Both the position numbers and the translations under genes were made by a program. From NCBI RefSeq assembly GCF_007559025.1, contig NZ_CP041765.1, positions 1,980,679 to 2,044,678 on the forward strand: a stretch of DNA of 64,000 nucleotides. Reading direction: 5' to 3'. Shown here piece after piece: positions 48,260 to 59,033 of the stretch. This DNA is from Tomitella fengzijianii. GTDB lineage: Bacteria > Actinomycetota > Actinomycetes > Mycobacteriales > Mycobacteriaceae. Every line of letters starts with the position of its first letter. Within the stretch, counting starts at the first letter, position 1. The notes below the pieces were generated by a model. That model was not told the origin of the DNA. It made no database searches and worked only from the letters and a program-made list of their open reading frames with translations.

Positions 48260-49697
48260 TGTCGAGCACCCCCGCCGCCTGGGCCTTCTTGATGTTCTCC
48301 AGGTGTTCGTCGTAGTTGTCGGTGAACAGGGTGGTGCCGTCCTTGCTGACGGTGGCGAAGTACAGCCAGTCGCCGGGCGCCGGGTTCTCCGCGGCCTGCA
48401 GCGCCTTCTGCCCGGGCGCGGAGATCGGAGTGGCGGGCAACCCCTCCATCGCGTACGTGTTCCACGGCGTGGTGCGGGCGCGGTCGGCGTCGGTGGTCGC
48501 CACCTCCTGCTTGTCGAGCGCGTAGTTGACGGTGGAATCGAACTGCAGCTTCTGCCCCTTGGCCAGGCGGTTCAGGATCACGCGCGACACCTTGGGGTAG
48601 TCGTTCGGAGGCGCCTCGCGCTCGATGAGGGAGGCGGCGACGAGCGTGTCGTAGGGGCTCAGCCCCGTCCGGGACCCCGCATCGGAGATCCCGCTCGATT
48701 CGAACGCGTCCGCGGACTGGGTGAACATGGTGCGCAGCACGGTGGCGGGGTCGTCCGTCGGGTTGAAGTTCCAGCTTCCCGCCATGATCAGCCCCTCGTA
48801 GCGGCGCTGCGGCTCCTGGACCGCCCGCACCCTGTCCACCGCCCACGACGGGACCCCCATCCGGGCCGGGTCGGTGGTGGCGAGCGCCTGCGAGAGCTGC
48901 TCGACGGTGAGGCAATCGCGTGACCCGTGGTCGTCCATGCAGCTCGCGTTGGAAATGAGCCGCAGGATGCCGGGCGTGGTGTTGCCCTTCACCGTGCTGA
49001 TGTCGGCCAGCTGTCGCCCCTCGGGGATGACGACGGCCCCCACGCGCCCCGTCGCCGACGTCATCTGCTGGACGGCGGATTCGCCGGACATCTCGGTCTT
49101 CACCTGGTAGTACCCGGGGTGGATCGTGCTCATCGCGGCGTTGCCCTGCGCGGCGTCGAGGAAGGCCTGGGCGCTCTTGACCACGTCCCGGTCGTAGAGC
49201 GTGTTGGCGATCGCGGTGGTGCTGTCGCCGGCCGCCACCTCGATGACGACGCCTTGATCGCCGGTGCCGGAGTAGTCCGGCGGCCCGCCGAAGAACGAGC
49301 CCAGCAACGCTTTGCCGCCGATGAACGCGACGGCGATGAGCGCCGCCAGCCCCAGCAGCGCGAACACCGTGCCCCGCCGTCGGCGCCGTTGGGCTGCCTG
49401 GCCGGCGCGCCGCCGGCCGTGGCGGCCGGACCGCTGCGACCGACGGGGGCCTCCCGGGCCGCCGTCGCCCGGCGCACCCGCGTCGCCGCCGCCGGTGACG
49501 GGTCCGTCGTCCGCACCTCCGCCGACCGATCCGCCGCCGACGTAACGGGGGGCCACCCGTTCGCGCGGCCACACGTACTCACCACGGTGCCGGTGCGATC
49601 CGGACGCGCCCGGATGGCCGCTTCCGCGCCGGGCGCCGTGCCCCGCGTCGCCGCCCGCGCGCGGGCTGTCCGCCTCGCTGGGGTGGTGGTCCGTCAC
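48249..49697 (-). CDS. mltG: Endolytic murein transglycosylase MltG (YceG family)
   Basis: Cleaves nascent peptidoglycan strands outside the membrane and sets glycan chain length. The 482-residue protein has a long Gly/Arg/His-rich cytoplasmic tail (residues 1 to about 105), one membrane helix (VFALLGLAALIAVAFIGG), a LysM-like region and the YceG catalytic domain. The conserved ASLIEREAPPNDYPKVSRVI holds the catalytic Glu, followed by LQFDSTVNYAL and TPWNTYAMEGLPATPISAPG. The GTG at 49697 overlaps the ruvX stop (GTGA). The cytoplasmic tail is several times longer than in E. coli MltG. Confidence 0.95.
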   Translation of the reverse strand: MTDHHPSEADSPRAGGDAGHGARRGSGHPGASGSHRHRGEYVWPRERVAPRYVGGGSVGGGADDGPVTGGGDAGAPGDGGPGGPRRSQRSGRHGRRRAGQAAQRRRRRGTVFALLGLAALIAVAFIGGKALLGSFFGGPPDYSGTGDQGVVIEVAAGDSTTAIANTLYDRDVVKSAQAFLDAAQGNAAMSTIHPGYYQVKTEMSGESAVQQMTSATGRVGAVVIPEGRQLADISTVKGNTTPGILRLISNASCMDDHGSRDCLTVEQLSQALATTDPARMGVPSWAVDRVRAVQEPQRRYEGLIMAGSWNFNPTDDPATVLRTMFTQSADAFESSGISDAGSRTGLSPYDTLVAASLIEREAPPNDYPKVSRVILNRLAKGQKLQFDSTVNYALDKQEVATTDADRARTTPWNTYAMEGLPATPISAPGQKALQAAENPAPGDWLYFATVSKDGTTLFTDNYDEHLENIKKAQAAGVLDSGR

Positions 49698-50239
49698 TGG
49701 CCGTCCTCCGCATCGTCGCTGCCCGGTCGTGTCCCGCGAGTCCCCGCCGCACCGGCATCCGCCGCGGCGGCGGCCGCTTTGGCACGCTCGAGCCAATCCT
49801 GCAGTATCGCCACCGCTGCGGCCTGGTCGATCACCGACCGCCCGCGCCGAGTGTCGACTCCGCTGCGGTGGAGCGACTGCTGCGCGGTGACCGTGCTGAA
49901 CCTCTCGTCGGCGAACAGTACCGGTACCGGGGCGATGACCCCCTCGAGGACACGCGCGAACGCACGCACCGTCGCGGTGGCCTTGCCCTCGGTGCCCCGC
50001 AGCGTCCGGGGAAGCCCGACGATCACCGCGACGGCCTCGTACTCGTCCACCAAAGCCGCTATGCGGCGGATGTCCGGCGCCTGCGCGTGATTCTTCTTGG
50101 CGCGCTGCACCGTCTCGACGGGGGTCGCCAGAATCCCGTCGGGGTCGCAGGAGGCCACCCCGACGCGTACCGAGCCGACGTCGATCGCCAGCCGCCTGCC
50201 CCTGTCCCAGCCCGCGGCGGCGGGCTCCGGGTCAGCGAT
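49694..50239 (-). CDS. ruvX: RuvX/YqgF-family nuclease; start codon unresolved
   Basis: RNase H-fold nuclease (pre-16S rRNA maturation or Holliday-junction resolvase in other bacteria). Visible motifs are [19 protein letters not shown], with the first catalytic Asp, [28 protein letters not shown] and [15 protein letters not shown]. Between the preceding in-frame TGA (50245-50243) and the conserved core there is no ATG, GTG or TTG in frame; the first such codon is a GTG at 50158, which would remove the catalytic Asp. The reported start is an ATC at 50239 with GGAG 7 bases upstream, overlapping the alaS stop by 8 bases; a CTG at 50191 is another candidate. A sequencing slip would also explain it. 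The stop overlaps mltG (GTGA). Confidence 0.8.
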   Translation of the reverse strand: MADPEPAAAGWDRGRRLAIDVGSVRVGVASCDPDGILATPVETVQRAKKNHAQAPDIRRIAALVDEYEAVAVIVGLPRTLRGTEGKATATVRAFARVLEGVIAPVPVLFADERFSTVTAQQSLHRSGVDTRRGRSVIDQAAAVAILQDWLERAKAAAAAADAGAAGTRGTRPGSDDAEDGQ

Positions 50240-52892
50240 CGGTCAGCTCCGCGCGCAGAGCGGCGACCGCAGCCTCGACGCCGCCGGGGTCGGTGCCCGC
50301 GCCCTGCGCGAGGTCGGGTTTGCCGCCTCCGCGTCCACCGATCGCCGGGGCGAAGGCCTTGACCAGGTCGCCCGCCTTGAGTCCGGCGTCGCGGGCGGCG
50401 CCGGACGTGGCGACCACGAACGGGACCTTGCCGCCGTCGTCGCCGAAGAGCACCACCACCGAGGCCGCGTCGCCGAGCCGCCCGCGGACGTCGCCGGCGA
50501 GCGCGCGCAGCTCGTTCCCGCCGCCCCCGCCTGGTGCCTTGGCAGCCACCAGCAGCACGTCGCCCACCCGCTCGGCCGACTCCGCGATGGGCCCCGCCGC
50601 CGCGGCCAGGGAGGCGCTCTTGGCCTTCTCCACCTCGCGCTCGGCCACCTTGAGCCTGTCGATGAGGTTCTCCACCCGGCCGGGCACGTCCTCGGACGGC
50701 ACCTTGAGCAGCGTCGCCACGCCCTGCAGCAGGGCCCGCTCGCGCGCCATGTGCTTCATCGACTCGGTGCCCACGAACGCCTCGATGCGCCGGACCCCCG
50801 AGCCCACCGACGACTCCCCCAGCACGGTGATGGGGCCGATCTGCGAGGAGTGCGCCACGTGGGTGCCGCCGCAGAGTTCCATGGAGAACGGACCGCCGAT
50901 CTCGACCACCCGGACCTCGTCGCCGTAGTTCTCGCCGAACAGCGCCATCGCGCCCATCTCCTTCGCCGCGTCCAGCGAGGTTTCGATGGTGTTGACGGTG
51001 TGGTCGGCGCCGACGGCGGCGTTGGACACGTCCTCGATCTCCTGGCGCGTCGTCTCGCTGAGCCCGCCCTGCCAGTGGAAGTCGAAACGCAGGTAGCCGG
51101 GCTTGTTGAGCGACCCGGCCTGGACGGCGTTGGGCCCGAGCACCTGCCGCAGCGCACCGTGCACCATGTGGGTGCCGGAGTGGCCCTGGGTTGCGCCGTG
51201 CCGCCACGACGAATCGACCTGGGCCAGCACGGCGTCGCCCTCGGTCACCTGGCCGCGGTCCACGCTGACCTTGTGCACCCAGAGCTTCTTGGCGATCTTC
51301 TGCACGTCGTTCACCGTGAGCCGGGTGCCGTCGGCGGTGATGACGCCGGCGTCGGCGATCTGCCCGCCGGCCTCCGCGTAGAGCGGGCTGCGGTCGAGGA
51401 TCACCTCGACCTCCTCGCCCGCCACTGCGGTGGGCACGCGCACGCCGTCGCGCACCAGGGCCAGGACGGTGGCCTCCGTGTTGAGCTCGTCGAAGCCGGT
51501 GAACTCGGTGGGATGCCCGTCGACCAGCTCCCGGTACACCGTCAGGTCGGCGTGCGCGTGTTTACGCGCCTGCGCATCGGCCTTGGCGCGGGCGCGCTGC
51601 TCGGCCATGAGCGCGCCGAACCCCTCGCGGTCCACCTCCAGGCCGGCCTCGGCCGCCATCTCCAGGGTCAGGTCGATGGGGAAACCGTAGGTGTCGTGCA
51701 GCGTGAACGCGTCGGCCCCGCCGATGCGCGCCGAGCCCTGCGACCTCGTCTGCCGGGCGACGTCCTCGAACAGTTTGGAGCCGGAGGCCAGCGTGCCCAG
51801 GAAGGCCGCCTCCTCGCCCACAGCGACGTTCCGGACGCGGTCGTAGTCGGTCTCCAGTTGCGGGTAGGACGGCGCCATGGCCACCCGGACGGTGTCCATG
51901 AAGGCGCGCATCGTCGGCTGGTCCGCGCCCAGCAGCCGCGCCGAGCGCACGATGCGGCGCAGAAGCCGGCGCAGCACGTAGCCGCGGCCGTCGTTGCCCG
52001 GGTTGACGCCGTCGAGGATCAGCATCGCGGCCGTGCGGGCGTGGTCGGCGATCACCCGGAAGCGCACGTCCGACGCGGCGTCGGAGCCGTACCGGCGGCC
52101 GGTGAGCTCCTCGGCCCTGTCGATGACGGGCCGCAGAAGGTCGGTCTCGTAGACGTTCTCGACGCCTTGCAGCAGGAAGGCCACGCGCTCGACGCCCATG
52201 CCGGTGTCGATGTTCTTGCGGGGCAGCGGGCCCAGGATCTCGTAGTCGTCCTTGCTGGTGCCCTCGCCGCGCTCGTTCTGCATGAACACGAGGTTCCAGA
52301 TCTCGATGTAGCGGTCCTCGTCCGCCTCGGGTCCGCCCTCGCTGCCGTATGCCGGGCCGCGGTCGTAGAAGATCTCGGAGCACGGACCGCACGGCCCCGG
52401 GATGCCCATCGACCAGTAGTTGTCCGTCATCCCGCGGCGCTGGATCCGCTCGGCCGGCAGGCCCACCTCGTCGCGCCAGATGCCGAAGGCCTCGTCGTCG
52501 TCCAGATAGACGGTGGCCCACAGCCGCTCGGGGTCGAACCCGAAGCCGCCGTCGTCCTGCGCACCCGTGAGCAGCGTCCACGCGAACGTGATCGCCTCGC
52601 GCTTGAAGTAGTCGCCGAACGAGAAGTTGCCCGCCATCTGGAAGAAGGTGTTGTGACGCGTGGTGATGCCCACCTCCTCGATGTCCAGGGTGCGCACGCA
52701 CTTCTGGATGGAGGTGGCCCGGCTGTAGGGGGCGCTCTGCTGGCCCAGGAAGTAGGGCACGAAGGGCACCATGCCCGCGTTGACGAAAAGCAGGTTCGGG
52801 TCATCGAGGAGCAACGATGCGCTTGCGACCTCGGTGTGACCGTTCTTCACGTAGTGGTCGAGGAAGCGCTTGCGAATCTCGTGGGTCTGCAC
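50232..52892 (-). CDS. alaS: Alanyl-tRNA synthetase
   Basis: Charges tRNA(Ala) and edits misactivated serine and glycine. The 886-residue protein has the class II catalytic domain ([18 protein letters not shown] motif 2), the tRNA-recognition domain, the editing domain with zinc ligands in [13 protein letters not shown] and [15 protein letters not shown], and the C-terminal C-Ala domain with [13 protein letters not shown]. The GTG at 52892 gives [19 protein letters not shown], matching the family N-terminus. It follows rarA by about 155 bases and overlaps ruvX. Confidence 0.97.
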   Translation of the reverse strand: MQTHEIRKRFLDHYVKNGHTEVASASLLLDDPNLLFVNAGMVPFVPYFLGQQSAPYSRATSIQKCVRTLDIEEVGITTRHNTFFQMAGNFSFGDYFKREAITFAWTLLTGAQDDGGFGFDPERLWATVYLDDDEAFGIWRDEVGLPAERIQRRGMTDNYWSMGIPGPCGPCSEIFYDRGPAYGSEGGPEADEDRYIEIWNLVFMQNERGEGTSKDDYEILGPLPRKNIDTGMGVERVAFLLQGVENVYETDLLRPVIDRAEELTGRRYGSDAASDVRFRVIADHARTAAMLILDGVNPGNDGRGYVLRRLLRRIVRSARLLGADQPTMRAFMDTVRVAMAPSYPQLETDYDRVRNVAVGEEAAFLGTLASGSKLFEDVARQTRSQGSARIGGADAFTLHDTYGFPIDLTLEMAAEAGLEVDREGFGALMAEQRARAKADAQARKHAHADLTVYRELVDGHPTEFTGFDELNTEATVLALVRDGVRVPTAVAGEEVEVILDRSPLYAEAGGQIADAGVITADGTRLTVNDVQKIAKKLWVHKVSVDRGQVTEGDAVLAQVDSSWRHGATQGHSGTHMVHGALRQVLGPNAVQAGSLNKPGYLRFDFHWQGGLSETTRQEIEDVSNAAVGADHTVNTIETSLDAAKEMGAMALFGENYGDEVRVVEIGGPFSMELCGGTHVAHSSQIGPITVLGESSVGSGVRRIEAFVGTESMKHMARERALLQGVATLLKVPSEDVPGRVENLIDRLKVAEREVEKAKSASLAAAAGPIAESAERVGDVLLVAAKAPGGGGGNELRALAGDVRGRLGDAASVVVLFGDDGGKVPFVVATSGAARDAGLKAGDLVKAFAPAIGGRGGGKPDLAQGAGTDPGGVEAAVAALRAELTDR

Positions 52893-53047
52893 CTGGAATC
52901 CTTCGAATCTGCCGGTTGTGTCTCGCTGCTGCCGCGGGTGTGCGCCGGGCCGGACGGGCGGCCGCGGGCCGGATCCAGCTTACCGCCCGGACTTCCGGCG
53001 CCATGCCCGCGCACGCGGCGACCCGCGGCCGGTGTCGTCGCCGCCGG

Positions 53048-54478
53048 TCAGCGGCCCCGCACGATACGACGCAGCTTGGGCAGCCGCTCGCTGAGTCCGC
53101 GCTCCGCCCCGTGCGCGGTGGGCGTGTAGTAGTCCACGCCCACCAGCTCGTCGGGCGGGTACTGCTGCGGAACCACGGCCGACGGCGCGTCGTGCGGGTA
53201 CTTGTAGCCGACGGCGTTGCCCAGGCCCTGCGCGCCCTTGTAGTGGCCGTCGCGCAGGTGCGGCGGGACCATCCCGGCCCTCCCGCGGGAGACGTCCGCC
53301 ATCGCCTGCGAGATGGCGGCGTTGACGGCGCCGGACTTGGGCGCGGACGCCAGGTGGATCGTCGCCTGCGCCAGCGCCAGGCGCGCCTCGGGCAGCCCCA
53401 CCAGCTGGACCACCTGCGCGGCCGCGGCCGCCGCCTGCAGGGCCGTCGGGTCCGCCATGCCGACGTCCTCGCTCGCGTGGATCATCAGGCGGCGGGCGAT
53501 GAACCGGGGGTCCTCCCCCGCCACGATCATCCGGGCCAGGTAGTGCAACGCCGCGTCCACGTCGGAGCCCCTGATGGACTTGATGAACGCGCTGATGACG
53601 TCGTAATGCTGGTCGCCGTCGCGGTCGTAGCGCACTGCGGCCCGGTCCACCGCGGATTCGACCGTCGGCAGGTCCACGGCGACCGGGCCGTCGGACGCGC
53701 CCGCGCGCGCGACGGCCACGTCCGCCGCCGCCTCCAGGGTGGTCAGCGCGCGCCGCGCGTCCCCGCCCGCCAGGGCCACGAGGTGATCGAGGGCGTCGTC
53801 GTCCACGGTGATCGTGCCCCCGTAGCCGCGCTCGTCGTCCACCGCGCGGCGCAGCAGGGCGGCGATGTCCGGCACGGTCAACGGCTGCAGCTGCAGCACC
53901 AGCGAGCGCGAGAGAAGGGGCGAGACGACGGAGAACGACGGGTTCTCCGTCGTGGCCGCGACCAGCAGCACGATGCGGTTCTCCACGGCGGACAGCAGGG
54001 CGTCCTGCTGGGTCTTGGAGAACCGGTGGACCTCGTCGATGAACAGCACGGTCTGCGTTCCCTGCGCCGCGCGCCGCCGCGCCACCTCGATGATCGCCCG
54101 GACTTCCTTGACGCCGGCCGACAGCGCCGACAGCGACTCGAACCGGCGCCCGGTGGTGGACGAGATCAACGAGGCGAGCGTGGTCTTGCCGGTGCCGGGC
54201 GGACCGTAGAGGATCACCGAGCTCGCGCCCGCGCCCTCGACCAGCCGACGCAGCGGAGCGCCGGTGTCCAGCAGGTGCTGCTGTCCCAGCACTTCGTCGA
54301 GCGTCCGCGGCCGCATGCGCACCGCGAGCGGGGCGCCGGGGTCCGGCGCCGGGCGTGCCGCACCCGCGTCGTCGCCCGGCGTACCCATCAGCTCCATGGA
54401 ACCGTCGTCGTCATCGAACAGCGCGGGCGCTGCGCCGTCGTCGGCGTCGTCCCCGTGCCGCCCGCGCAGGCCCGTCAC
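53048..54478 (-). CDS. rarA: Replication-associated recombination protein RarA (MgsA)
   Basis: AAA+ clamp-loader-like ATPase acting at stalled replication forks. The 476-residue protein has Walker [17 protein letters not shown], Walker [14 protein letters not shown], sensor TTENPSFSV and the C-terminal tetramerisation region ([44 protein letters not shown]). The GTG at 54478 overlaps the stop of the upstream phosphotransferase gene (GTGA) and begins with an acidic 45-residue tail before the family core. It precedes alaS, as in mycobacteria. Confidence 0.95.
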   Translation of the reverse strand: MTGLRGRHGDDADDGAAPALFDDDDGSMELMGTPGDDAGAARPAPDPGAPLAVRMRPRTLDEVLGQQHLLDTGAPLRRLVEGAGASSVILYGPPGTGKTTLASLISSTTGRRFESLSALSAGVKEVRAIIEVARRRAAQGTQTVLFIDEVHRFSKTQQDALLSAVENRIVLLVAATTENPSFSVVSPLLSRSLVLQLQPLTVPDIAALLRRAVDDERGYGGTITVDDDALDHLVALAGGDARRALTTLEAAADVAVARAGASDGPVAVDLPTVESAVDRAAVRYDRDGDQHYDVISAFIKSIRGSDVDAALHYLARMIVAGEDPRFIARRLMIHASEDVGMADPTALQAAAAAAQVVQLVGLPEARLALAQATIHLASAPKSGAVNAAISQAMADVSRGRAGMVPPHLRDGHYKGAQGLGNAVGYKYPHDAPSAVVPQQYPPDELVGVDYYTPTAHGAERGLSERLPKLRRIVRGR

Positions 54479-55656
54479 TCTTCGAGCGCCCCCAGCACGG
54501 CGCGGGCGTGGTCGCCGACGGCGGCATCGCCGAGGTTGTCGGCGAACGCCGCCAGGATCGCCCACCGGCGGCGCAGCGCGGGCCGCCGGCCCACAGCGAG
54601 TTCATGCTGGCGCAGCCACGACTCGGCGTCCTCGTCGACGTGCATGTCCGGGCCGGAGGGGTCGAGGAACAGCCACGTGCTCAGCCACAGCCACACGAGC
54701 ATCGCCGCCAGCAGCCGCGAGTACAGGACCGAGTCGTCGCGGAGCTGCGGGAACACGGAGACGACCTCCGCGCGCCACGCCTCCACCATCTCCTCCACCT
54801 GGTCCTGGCTGAGTTCCAGCGCGCACAGGCACGTGGGGAACGACGCCAGCGCGTAGCTGATGTCCAGGGTGGCGTCGCGGAACCCGCCCCACTCGTAGTC
54901 GAGGAACTTCACCCCGCCCTCGTTGACGAGGATGTTGTCCGGGCACAGGTCCGCGGTGCTGAACGCCCGGAAGCGCCCGCCGTCGAACAGCTCCCGGCCA
55001 CTGGCTGCGGTGGCCCGCACGTCCTCGGGCACCGCGACGGCGAGTATGTCCTGCAGCATCGAGGGCACCTCGTCCACCGCGCGCGCCGCCTGCGCGTTCA
55101 GCGGGTGAGCCTCGTCGACGCCCGCGGTGCGGTGCAGCAGCGTCGTGTAGTCCTCCTCGCGGCCGTACGTGCTGGAATGCATCCGGCCCAGCGACTGCGC
55201 GAGCGCCATCAGCGAATGCGTCACCTCCGACGTGTCACGGCGGGCGAGCAATTCGCCCATCGCGGGGGCGTCGCCCAGGTCGGAGAGCACCAGCAGGCGC
55301 GCGTCCAGGTCGTAGGCGACCAGCTCCGGGCCCGGGCGGTGCGCGGCGGACAGCGAATTGCAGAACTGGTAGGAGACCGCCTCGCGCCGGAAGGACTCGT
55401 CGATCTGACCGTCCGCCAGTTGCCGGTTGCCGCCCAGGACCTGCTTGAGCACCAGCGTCCGCGGCAGCGAGAACGGATTCTCCGCCACGCGCACCCGCAG
55501 CACGACGGTGTCTCCACCGCCGCCGAGGTCCGTCGCGTCCACCAGACGTACTGCGGCGCCTGTGCGCCGCTTGAGCAGCTCCTGGGCCGCCTCCACCACC
55601 TCGTCCACGGGGTCAGGCCATCCATCCCGAATGCGGTCTACGATTGTCGCGGTCAT
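54475..55656 (-). CDS. Aminoglycoside phosphotransferase-like kinase, substrate unknown
   Basis: Kinase-fold protein of 393 residues. The N-lobe shows a glycine-rich turn ([20 protein letters not shown]) and a VAIK-like LVLKQVLGG. The C-lobe has the catalytic loop [26 protein letters not shown], where the usual HxDxxxxN reads TADLCPDN, so the leading His is replaced while Asp and Asn are kept, and the DxD-like FLDYEW supplies the metal-binding Asp. A CPFxLA-type helix near the end and many leucines are otherwise unremarkable. It belongs to the APH/choline-kinase-like group; a metabolic rather than antibiotic substrate is more likely, given no resistance context. Coupled to rarA by overlap. 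Start ATG 55656; a GTG one codon earlier is possible. Confidence 0.75.
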   Translation of the reverse strand: MTATIVDRIRDGWPDPVDEVVEAAQELLKRRTGAAVRLVDATDLGGGGDTVVLRVRVAENPFSLPRTLVLKQVLGGNRQLADGQIDESFRREAVSYQFCNSLSAAHRPGPELVAYDLDARLLVLSDLGDAPAMGELLARRDTSEVTHSLMALAQSLGRMHSSTYGREEDYTTLLHRTAGVDEAHPLNAQAARAVDEVPSMLQDILAVAVPEDVRATAASGRELFDGGRFRAFSTADLCPDNILVNEGGVKFLDYEWGGFRDATLDISYALASFPTCLCALELSQDQVEEMVEAWRAEVVSVFPQLRDDSVLYSRLLAAMLVWLWLSTWLFLDPSGPDMHVDEDAESWLRQHELAVGRRPALRRRWAILAAFADNLGDAAVGDHARAVLGALEE

Positions 55657-55820
55657 CACATCCCAAACTACCCGGCCGCCGTGGCCGAGCACCTGTCAAA
55701 TCTAGTCGGCGCGGATCACGATTCGATACCGAACGCGTTCCGTCGTCGTCGCGCCTGCGACGCTACCCCGGACACGGGGCATCCGCCCCGTTCCGGCGGC
55801 TTCCGGCGCGTTCCGCCGGC

Positions 55821-57650
55821 TCACGCCCCGGCGGCGTCGGATCCCCGGTCGGCGGACCCCGGGTCAGCGGACTCGTCCTCCGGCTCGTAGTCGATGCCGG
55901 ACTCCGCGCGCTGCTCGGCGGTGATCGGCGCAGGTGCGTCGGTGAGCGGATCCACCCCGCCGCCCGACTTGGGGAACGCGATGACCTCGCGGATCGAGTC
56001 GACACCGGCCAGCAGCGCGGTGATCCGGTCCCAGCCGAAGGCGATGCCGCCGTGCGGGGGTGCGCCGTAGGAGAACGCGTCGAGCAGGAAACCGAACTTC
56101 TCCCTGGCCTCCTCCTCGCCGATGCCCATCACCGCGAACACCCTCTCCTGGATGTCCTTGCGGTGGATGCGGATGGAGCCGCCGCCGATCTCGTTGCCGT
56201 TGCAGACGATGTCGTAGGCGTAGGCCAGCGCCGAACCCGGGTCCGTGTCGAAGCTGTCCAGGAACTCCGGCTTGGGCGAGGTGAACGCGTGGTGCACCGC
56301 GGTCCAGGCGCTGTGGCCCAGCGCCACGTCACCCTCTGCGGTCGCGTCGGACGCGGGCTCGAACATCGGCGCGTCGACCACCCACACGAACGCCCAGGCG
56401 TCCGGGTCGATCAGGTCGAGCTTGCGGGCGATCTCGCCGCGTGCAGCGCCCAGCAGCGCGCGCATCGGCTTGGTGGCGCCGGCGGCGAAGAAGATGCAGT
56501 CCCCGGGCGCGGCGCCGACGTGGGCCGCCAGCCCCGCACGCTCGGCCTCGGTGATGTTCTTGGCGACCGGGCCGCCCAGGGTCCCGTCCTCCTGCACCAG
56601 CACGTAGGCCAGCCCCTTGGCGCCGCGCTGCTTGGCCCACTCCTGCCACGCGTCGAGCTGGCGGCGGGGCTGGCCCGCACCGCCCGGCATCACCACGGCG
56701 CCCACGTACTCCGACTGGAACACGCGGAAGGTGGTGTCCTTGAAGTAGTCGGCGCACTCGACCAGCTCGATGTCGAAACGCAGATCAGGCTTGTCGGATC
56801 CGTAGCGGCGCATGGACTCGACGTAGGTCAGCCGCGGGAACGGGGCGTCGAGCGTGATCCCCTTGACCGCCCACAGCCCGGCGAGGATCTGCTCGGCCAG
56901 GGCGATCACGTCCTCCTGGTCGACGAAGCTCATCTCGACGTCGAGCTGGGTGAACTCGGGCTGGCGGTCGGCGCGGAAGTCCTCGTCGCGGTAGCACCGG
57001 GCGATCTGGTAGTACCGCTCCATACCCGCGACCATGAGCAGCTGCTTGAACAGCTGGGGGCTCTGCGGCAGCGCGTAGAAGGTGCCGGGGCGCAGCCGTG
57101 CCGGCACCAGGAAGTCGCGGGCGCCCTCGGGGGTGGAGCGCGTCATGGTCGGCGTCTCGATCTCGACGAAGTCGTGGCTCTCGAGCACCCGGCGTGCCGC
57201 GGCGTTGACCTTGGAGCGCAGGCGCAGCGCCGCGCCCGGGCCCTCGCGGCGCAGGTCCAGGTAGCGGTAGCGCAGGCGCGCCTCCTCGCCCGGGTTGTCG
57301 TCGAGCTGGAACGGCAGCGCGGCCGCTTCCGAGAGCACCTCGAGTGCGGAGGCGTTGACCTCGATGGCGCCGGTGGGCAGCTCCGGGTTCTCGTTGCCCT
57401 CGGGGCGGATCTCCACCCTGCCGGTGACCTTCACGCAGAACTCCGAACGCAGGCGGTGCGCCGCCTCCGCCACCGCGCTCTCGCGGAACACCACCTGGGC
57501 CACGCCGGAGGAATCGCGCAGGTCGATGAAGATCACGCCGCCGTGGTCACGGCGACGCGCCACCCAGCCGGTGAGCGTGACGGTCGAATCGGCGTGCTCG
57601 GCTCGCAGGGAACCGGCCTCGTGGGTGCGCAGCACTGCTGTCCTCTCCAT
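55821..57650 (-). CDS. aspS: Aspartyl-tRNA synthetase (bacterial type)
   Basis: Charges tRNA with aspartate, and in many actinobacteria also tRNA(Asn) for GatCAB. The 609-residue protein has the anticodon-binding OB domain ([21 protein letters not shown]), the class II core ([54 protein letters not shown]), the bacterial GAD insertion domain, and motif 3 in [13 protein letters not shown]. The ATG at 57650 begins [18 protein letters not shown], which matches mycobacterial AspRS (VLRSHAAG) after four extra residues. A Ser/Asp-rich tail of 15 residues ends the protein. Confidence 0.97.
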   Translation of the reverse strand: MERTAVLRTHEAGSLRAEHADSTVTLTGWVARRRDHGGVIFIDLRDSSGVAQVVFRESAVAEAAHRLRSEFCVKVTGRVEIRPEGNENPELPTGAIEVNASALEVLSEAAALPFQLDDNPGEEARLRYRYLDLRREGPGAALRLRSKVNAAARRVLESHDFVEIETPTMTRSTPEGARDFLVPARLRPGTFYALPQSPQLFKQLLMVAGMERYYQIARCYRDEDFRADRQPEFTQLDVEMSFVDQEDVIALAEQILAGLWAVKGITLDAPFPRLTYVESMRRYGSDKPDLRFDIELVECADYFKDTTFRVFQSEYVGAVVMPGGAGQPRRQLDAWQEWAKQRGAKGLAYVLVQEDGTLGGPVAKNITEAERAGLAAHVGAAPGDCIFFAAGATKPMRALLGAARGEIARKLDLIDPDAWAFVWVVDAPMFEPASDATAEGDVALGHSAWTAVHHAFTSPKPEFLDSFDTDPGSALAYAYDIVCNGNEIGGGSIRIHRKDIQERVFAVMGIGEEEAREKFGFLLDAFSYGAPPHGGIAFGWDRITALLAGVDSIREVIAFPKSGGGVDPLTDAPAPITAEQRAESGIDYEPEDESADPGSADRGSDAAGA

Positions 57651-57697
57651 GGTGAGTCCACTCCGCGGGTGGCGCCTGGTCACGCCACACCCCGCCG

Positions 57698-57703
57698 ATC
57701 TTA
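57698..57703 (-). promoter_or_regulatory. aspS: Candidate -10 element for aspS
   Basis: TAAGAT on the minus strand, 48 bases upstream of the aspS start, in the divergent gap to the MOSC gene. Fits the vegetative -10 pattern; no -35 assigned. Confidence 0.3.
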
Positions 57704-57875
57704 CGGAGCGACCGGCCGCTGCGCGTGCGCGGGCCGTGCACCCGGGACGTCCGCGCACCCCGCGTCGGCGCACCGCGGTGAGACCCGCAGCACAACGACG
57801 CGCGGCCGCGCGGATACGGTGCGCACACGATGCATGCGCCGCGCCGGTTCGCGGCGGGGACGGAGACGGGTACGG

Positions 57876-58790
57876 ATGAGTTCAGCGGACGAGCACCTGC
57901 GGGTCACGGAGATCTGGCGGTACCCCGTCAAATCGCTCGGCGGCGAGCGGCTCACCAGCGCGCAGGTGCACCGGGACGGGCTCGCGGGCGATCACCGGTG
58001 GGCCATCGTCGACGAATCCAACGGGACGGTGGCGAGCGCCAAGCGCACCCGGGTGTGGGGCGCGCTGCTGCAGTGCTCCGCACGCCTGGACCCCGGCGCC
58101 GACCCTGCCGACCCGGCCGCCCTGCGCATCACCACGCCCGACGGCGCCGAGTCTGCGGGCGACGACCCGGCCACCCTCGCCCGGCTCTCCGAGCTCTGCG
58201 GCCGCCCGCTGCGGCTGCAGTATTCGTCCGCCGTTCCGCCCGGCGGGATGACGATGGAGATGGAGTGGGCGCCCGAGACGCATGAGGGCATGGAGAAGGC
58301 CATCGAGTACTCGTCGGCCCGGGCCGCGCAGGACGCGGGATCCTCGGTCCCCGTGGGCGCCGTGCCCACCGGCGGCGGCCGCGGCCGGTACTACGACCTC
58401 GCACCCGTGCACATCGTCACCACCTCGAGCGTGCGCCGGCTGATCGACGACGACACCCCGATCCGGGCCGCGGTGCGCAGGTTCCGCCCCAACATCGTGG
58501 TGGGCGGCGACGACTGGGACGACGGCTATGTGGAGGACACCTGGCTGGGCGGCCCGATCGAGGCGGGCGCGCTGGGACTCACCCCGACGATCCCCGTCGG
58601 CCGGTGCGTCATGGTGACCCTGCAGCACGGCACCGTCGAGCGCGACCGGACCGCGCTGCGCCGGATCGCGGCCCGGCACCGGCGCGACGTCGGCTACGGC
58701 ACCGCTCCCGCCCCTGCGCTCGGGATCTACGCCGACGTGCACCGGCCGGCGACGGTGGAGGTCGGCGATGCGGTGCGGGTCGGGGGGTGA
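57876..58790 (+). CDS. MOSC domain protein (molybdenum-cofactor sulfurase type)
   Basis: Cytoplasmic protein of 304 residues. The N-terminal MOSC_N beta-barrel ([20 protein letters not shown], then [12 protein letters not shown]) leads to a C-terminal MOSC domain ([37 protein letters not shown]) with the conserved Cys of GRCVM, which carries sulfur in related Moco sulfurase C-terminal domains. It may handle sulfur or bind molybdenum cofactor; no molybdoenzyme gene is nearby. The ATG at 57876 lies behind a GGAGACGGG stretch. Divergent from aspS, first of two plus-strand genes here. Confidence 0.82.
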   Translation: MSSADEHLRVTEIWRYPVKSLGGERLTSAQVHRDGLAGDHRWAIVDESNGTVASAKRTRVWGALLQCSARLDPGADPADPAALRITTPDGAESAGDDPATLARLSELCGRPLRLQYSSAVPPGGMTMEMEWAPETHEGMEKAIEYSSARAAQDAGSSVPVGAVPTGGGRGRYYDLAPVHIVTTSSVRRLIDDDTPIRAAVRRFRPNIVVGGDDWDDGYVEDTWLGGPIEAGALGLTPTIPVGRCVMVTLQHGTVERDRTALRRIAARHRRDVGYGTAPAPALGIYADVHRPATVEVGDAVRVGG

Positions 58791-59033
58791 GCTGGCGGGG
58801 TGGGCGGACGCGGTGAGCGGACGGCATGAGCAGGTGGCCGCCGTGCACAGGTGACCCGCCGCCGCCCCGCGCGCCGATTGCCACGACACGCCGGGGCAAT
58901 GCGCGCGCGGCGAACCAACAGGCGCGCGCCGACACGGGTCTGATCCGCGCGCCCTCCGCCGAAACCGCCACCGCGCGGTGAGGGCTCCGGTTAGCGTGGC
59001 GGCACATCCCCGCGCCCTACGCAAGGATCCGCC

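Noticed and set aside
50097-53129. Long open frame antisense to alaS (about 1000 codons).
   Set aside because: No family motif, covers ruvX and alaS on the opposite strand; a codon-bias artefact.
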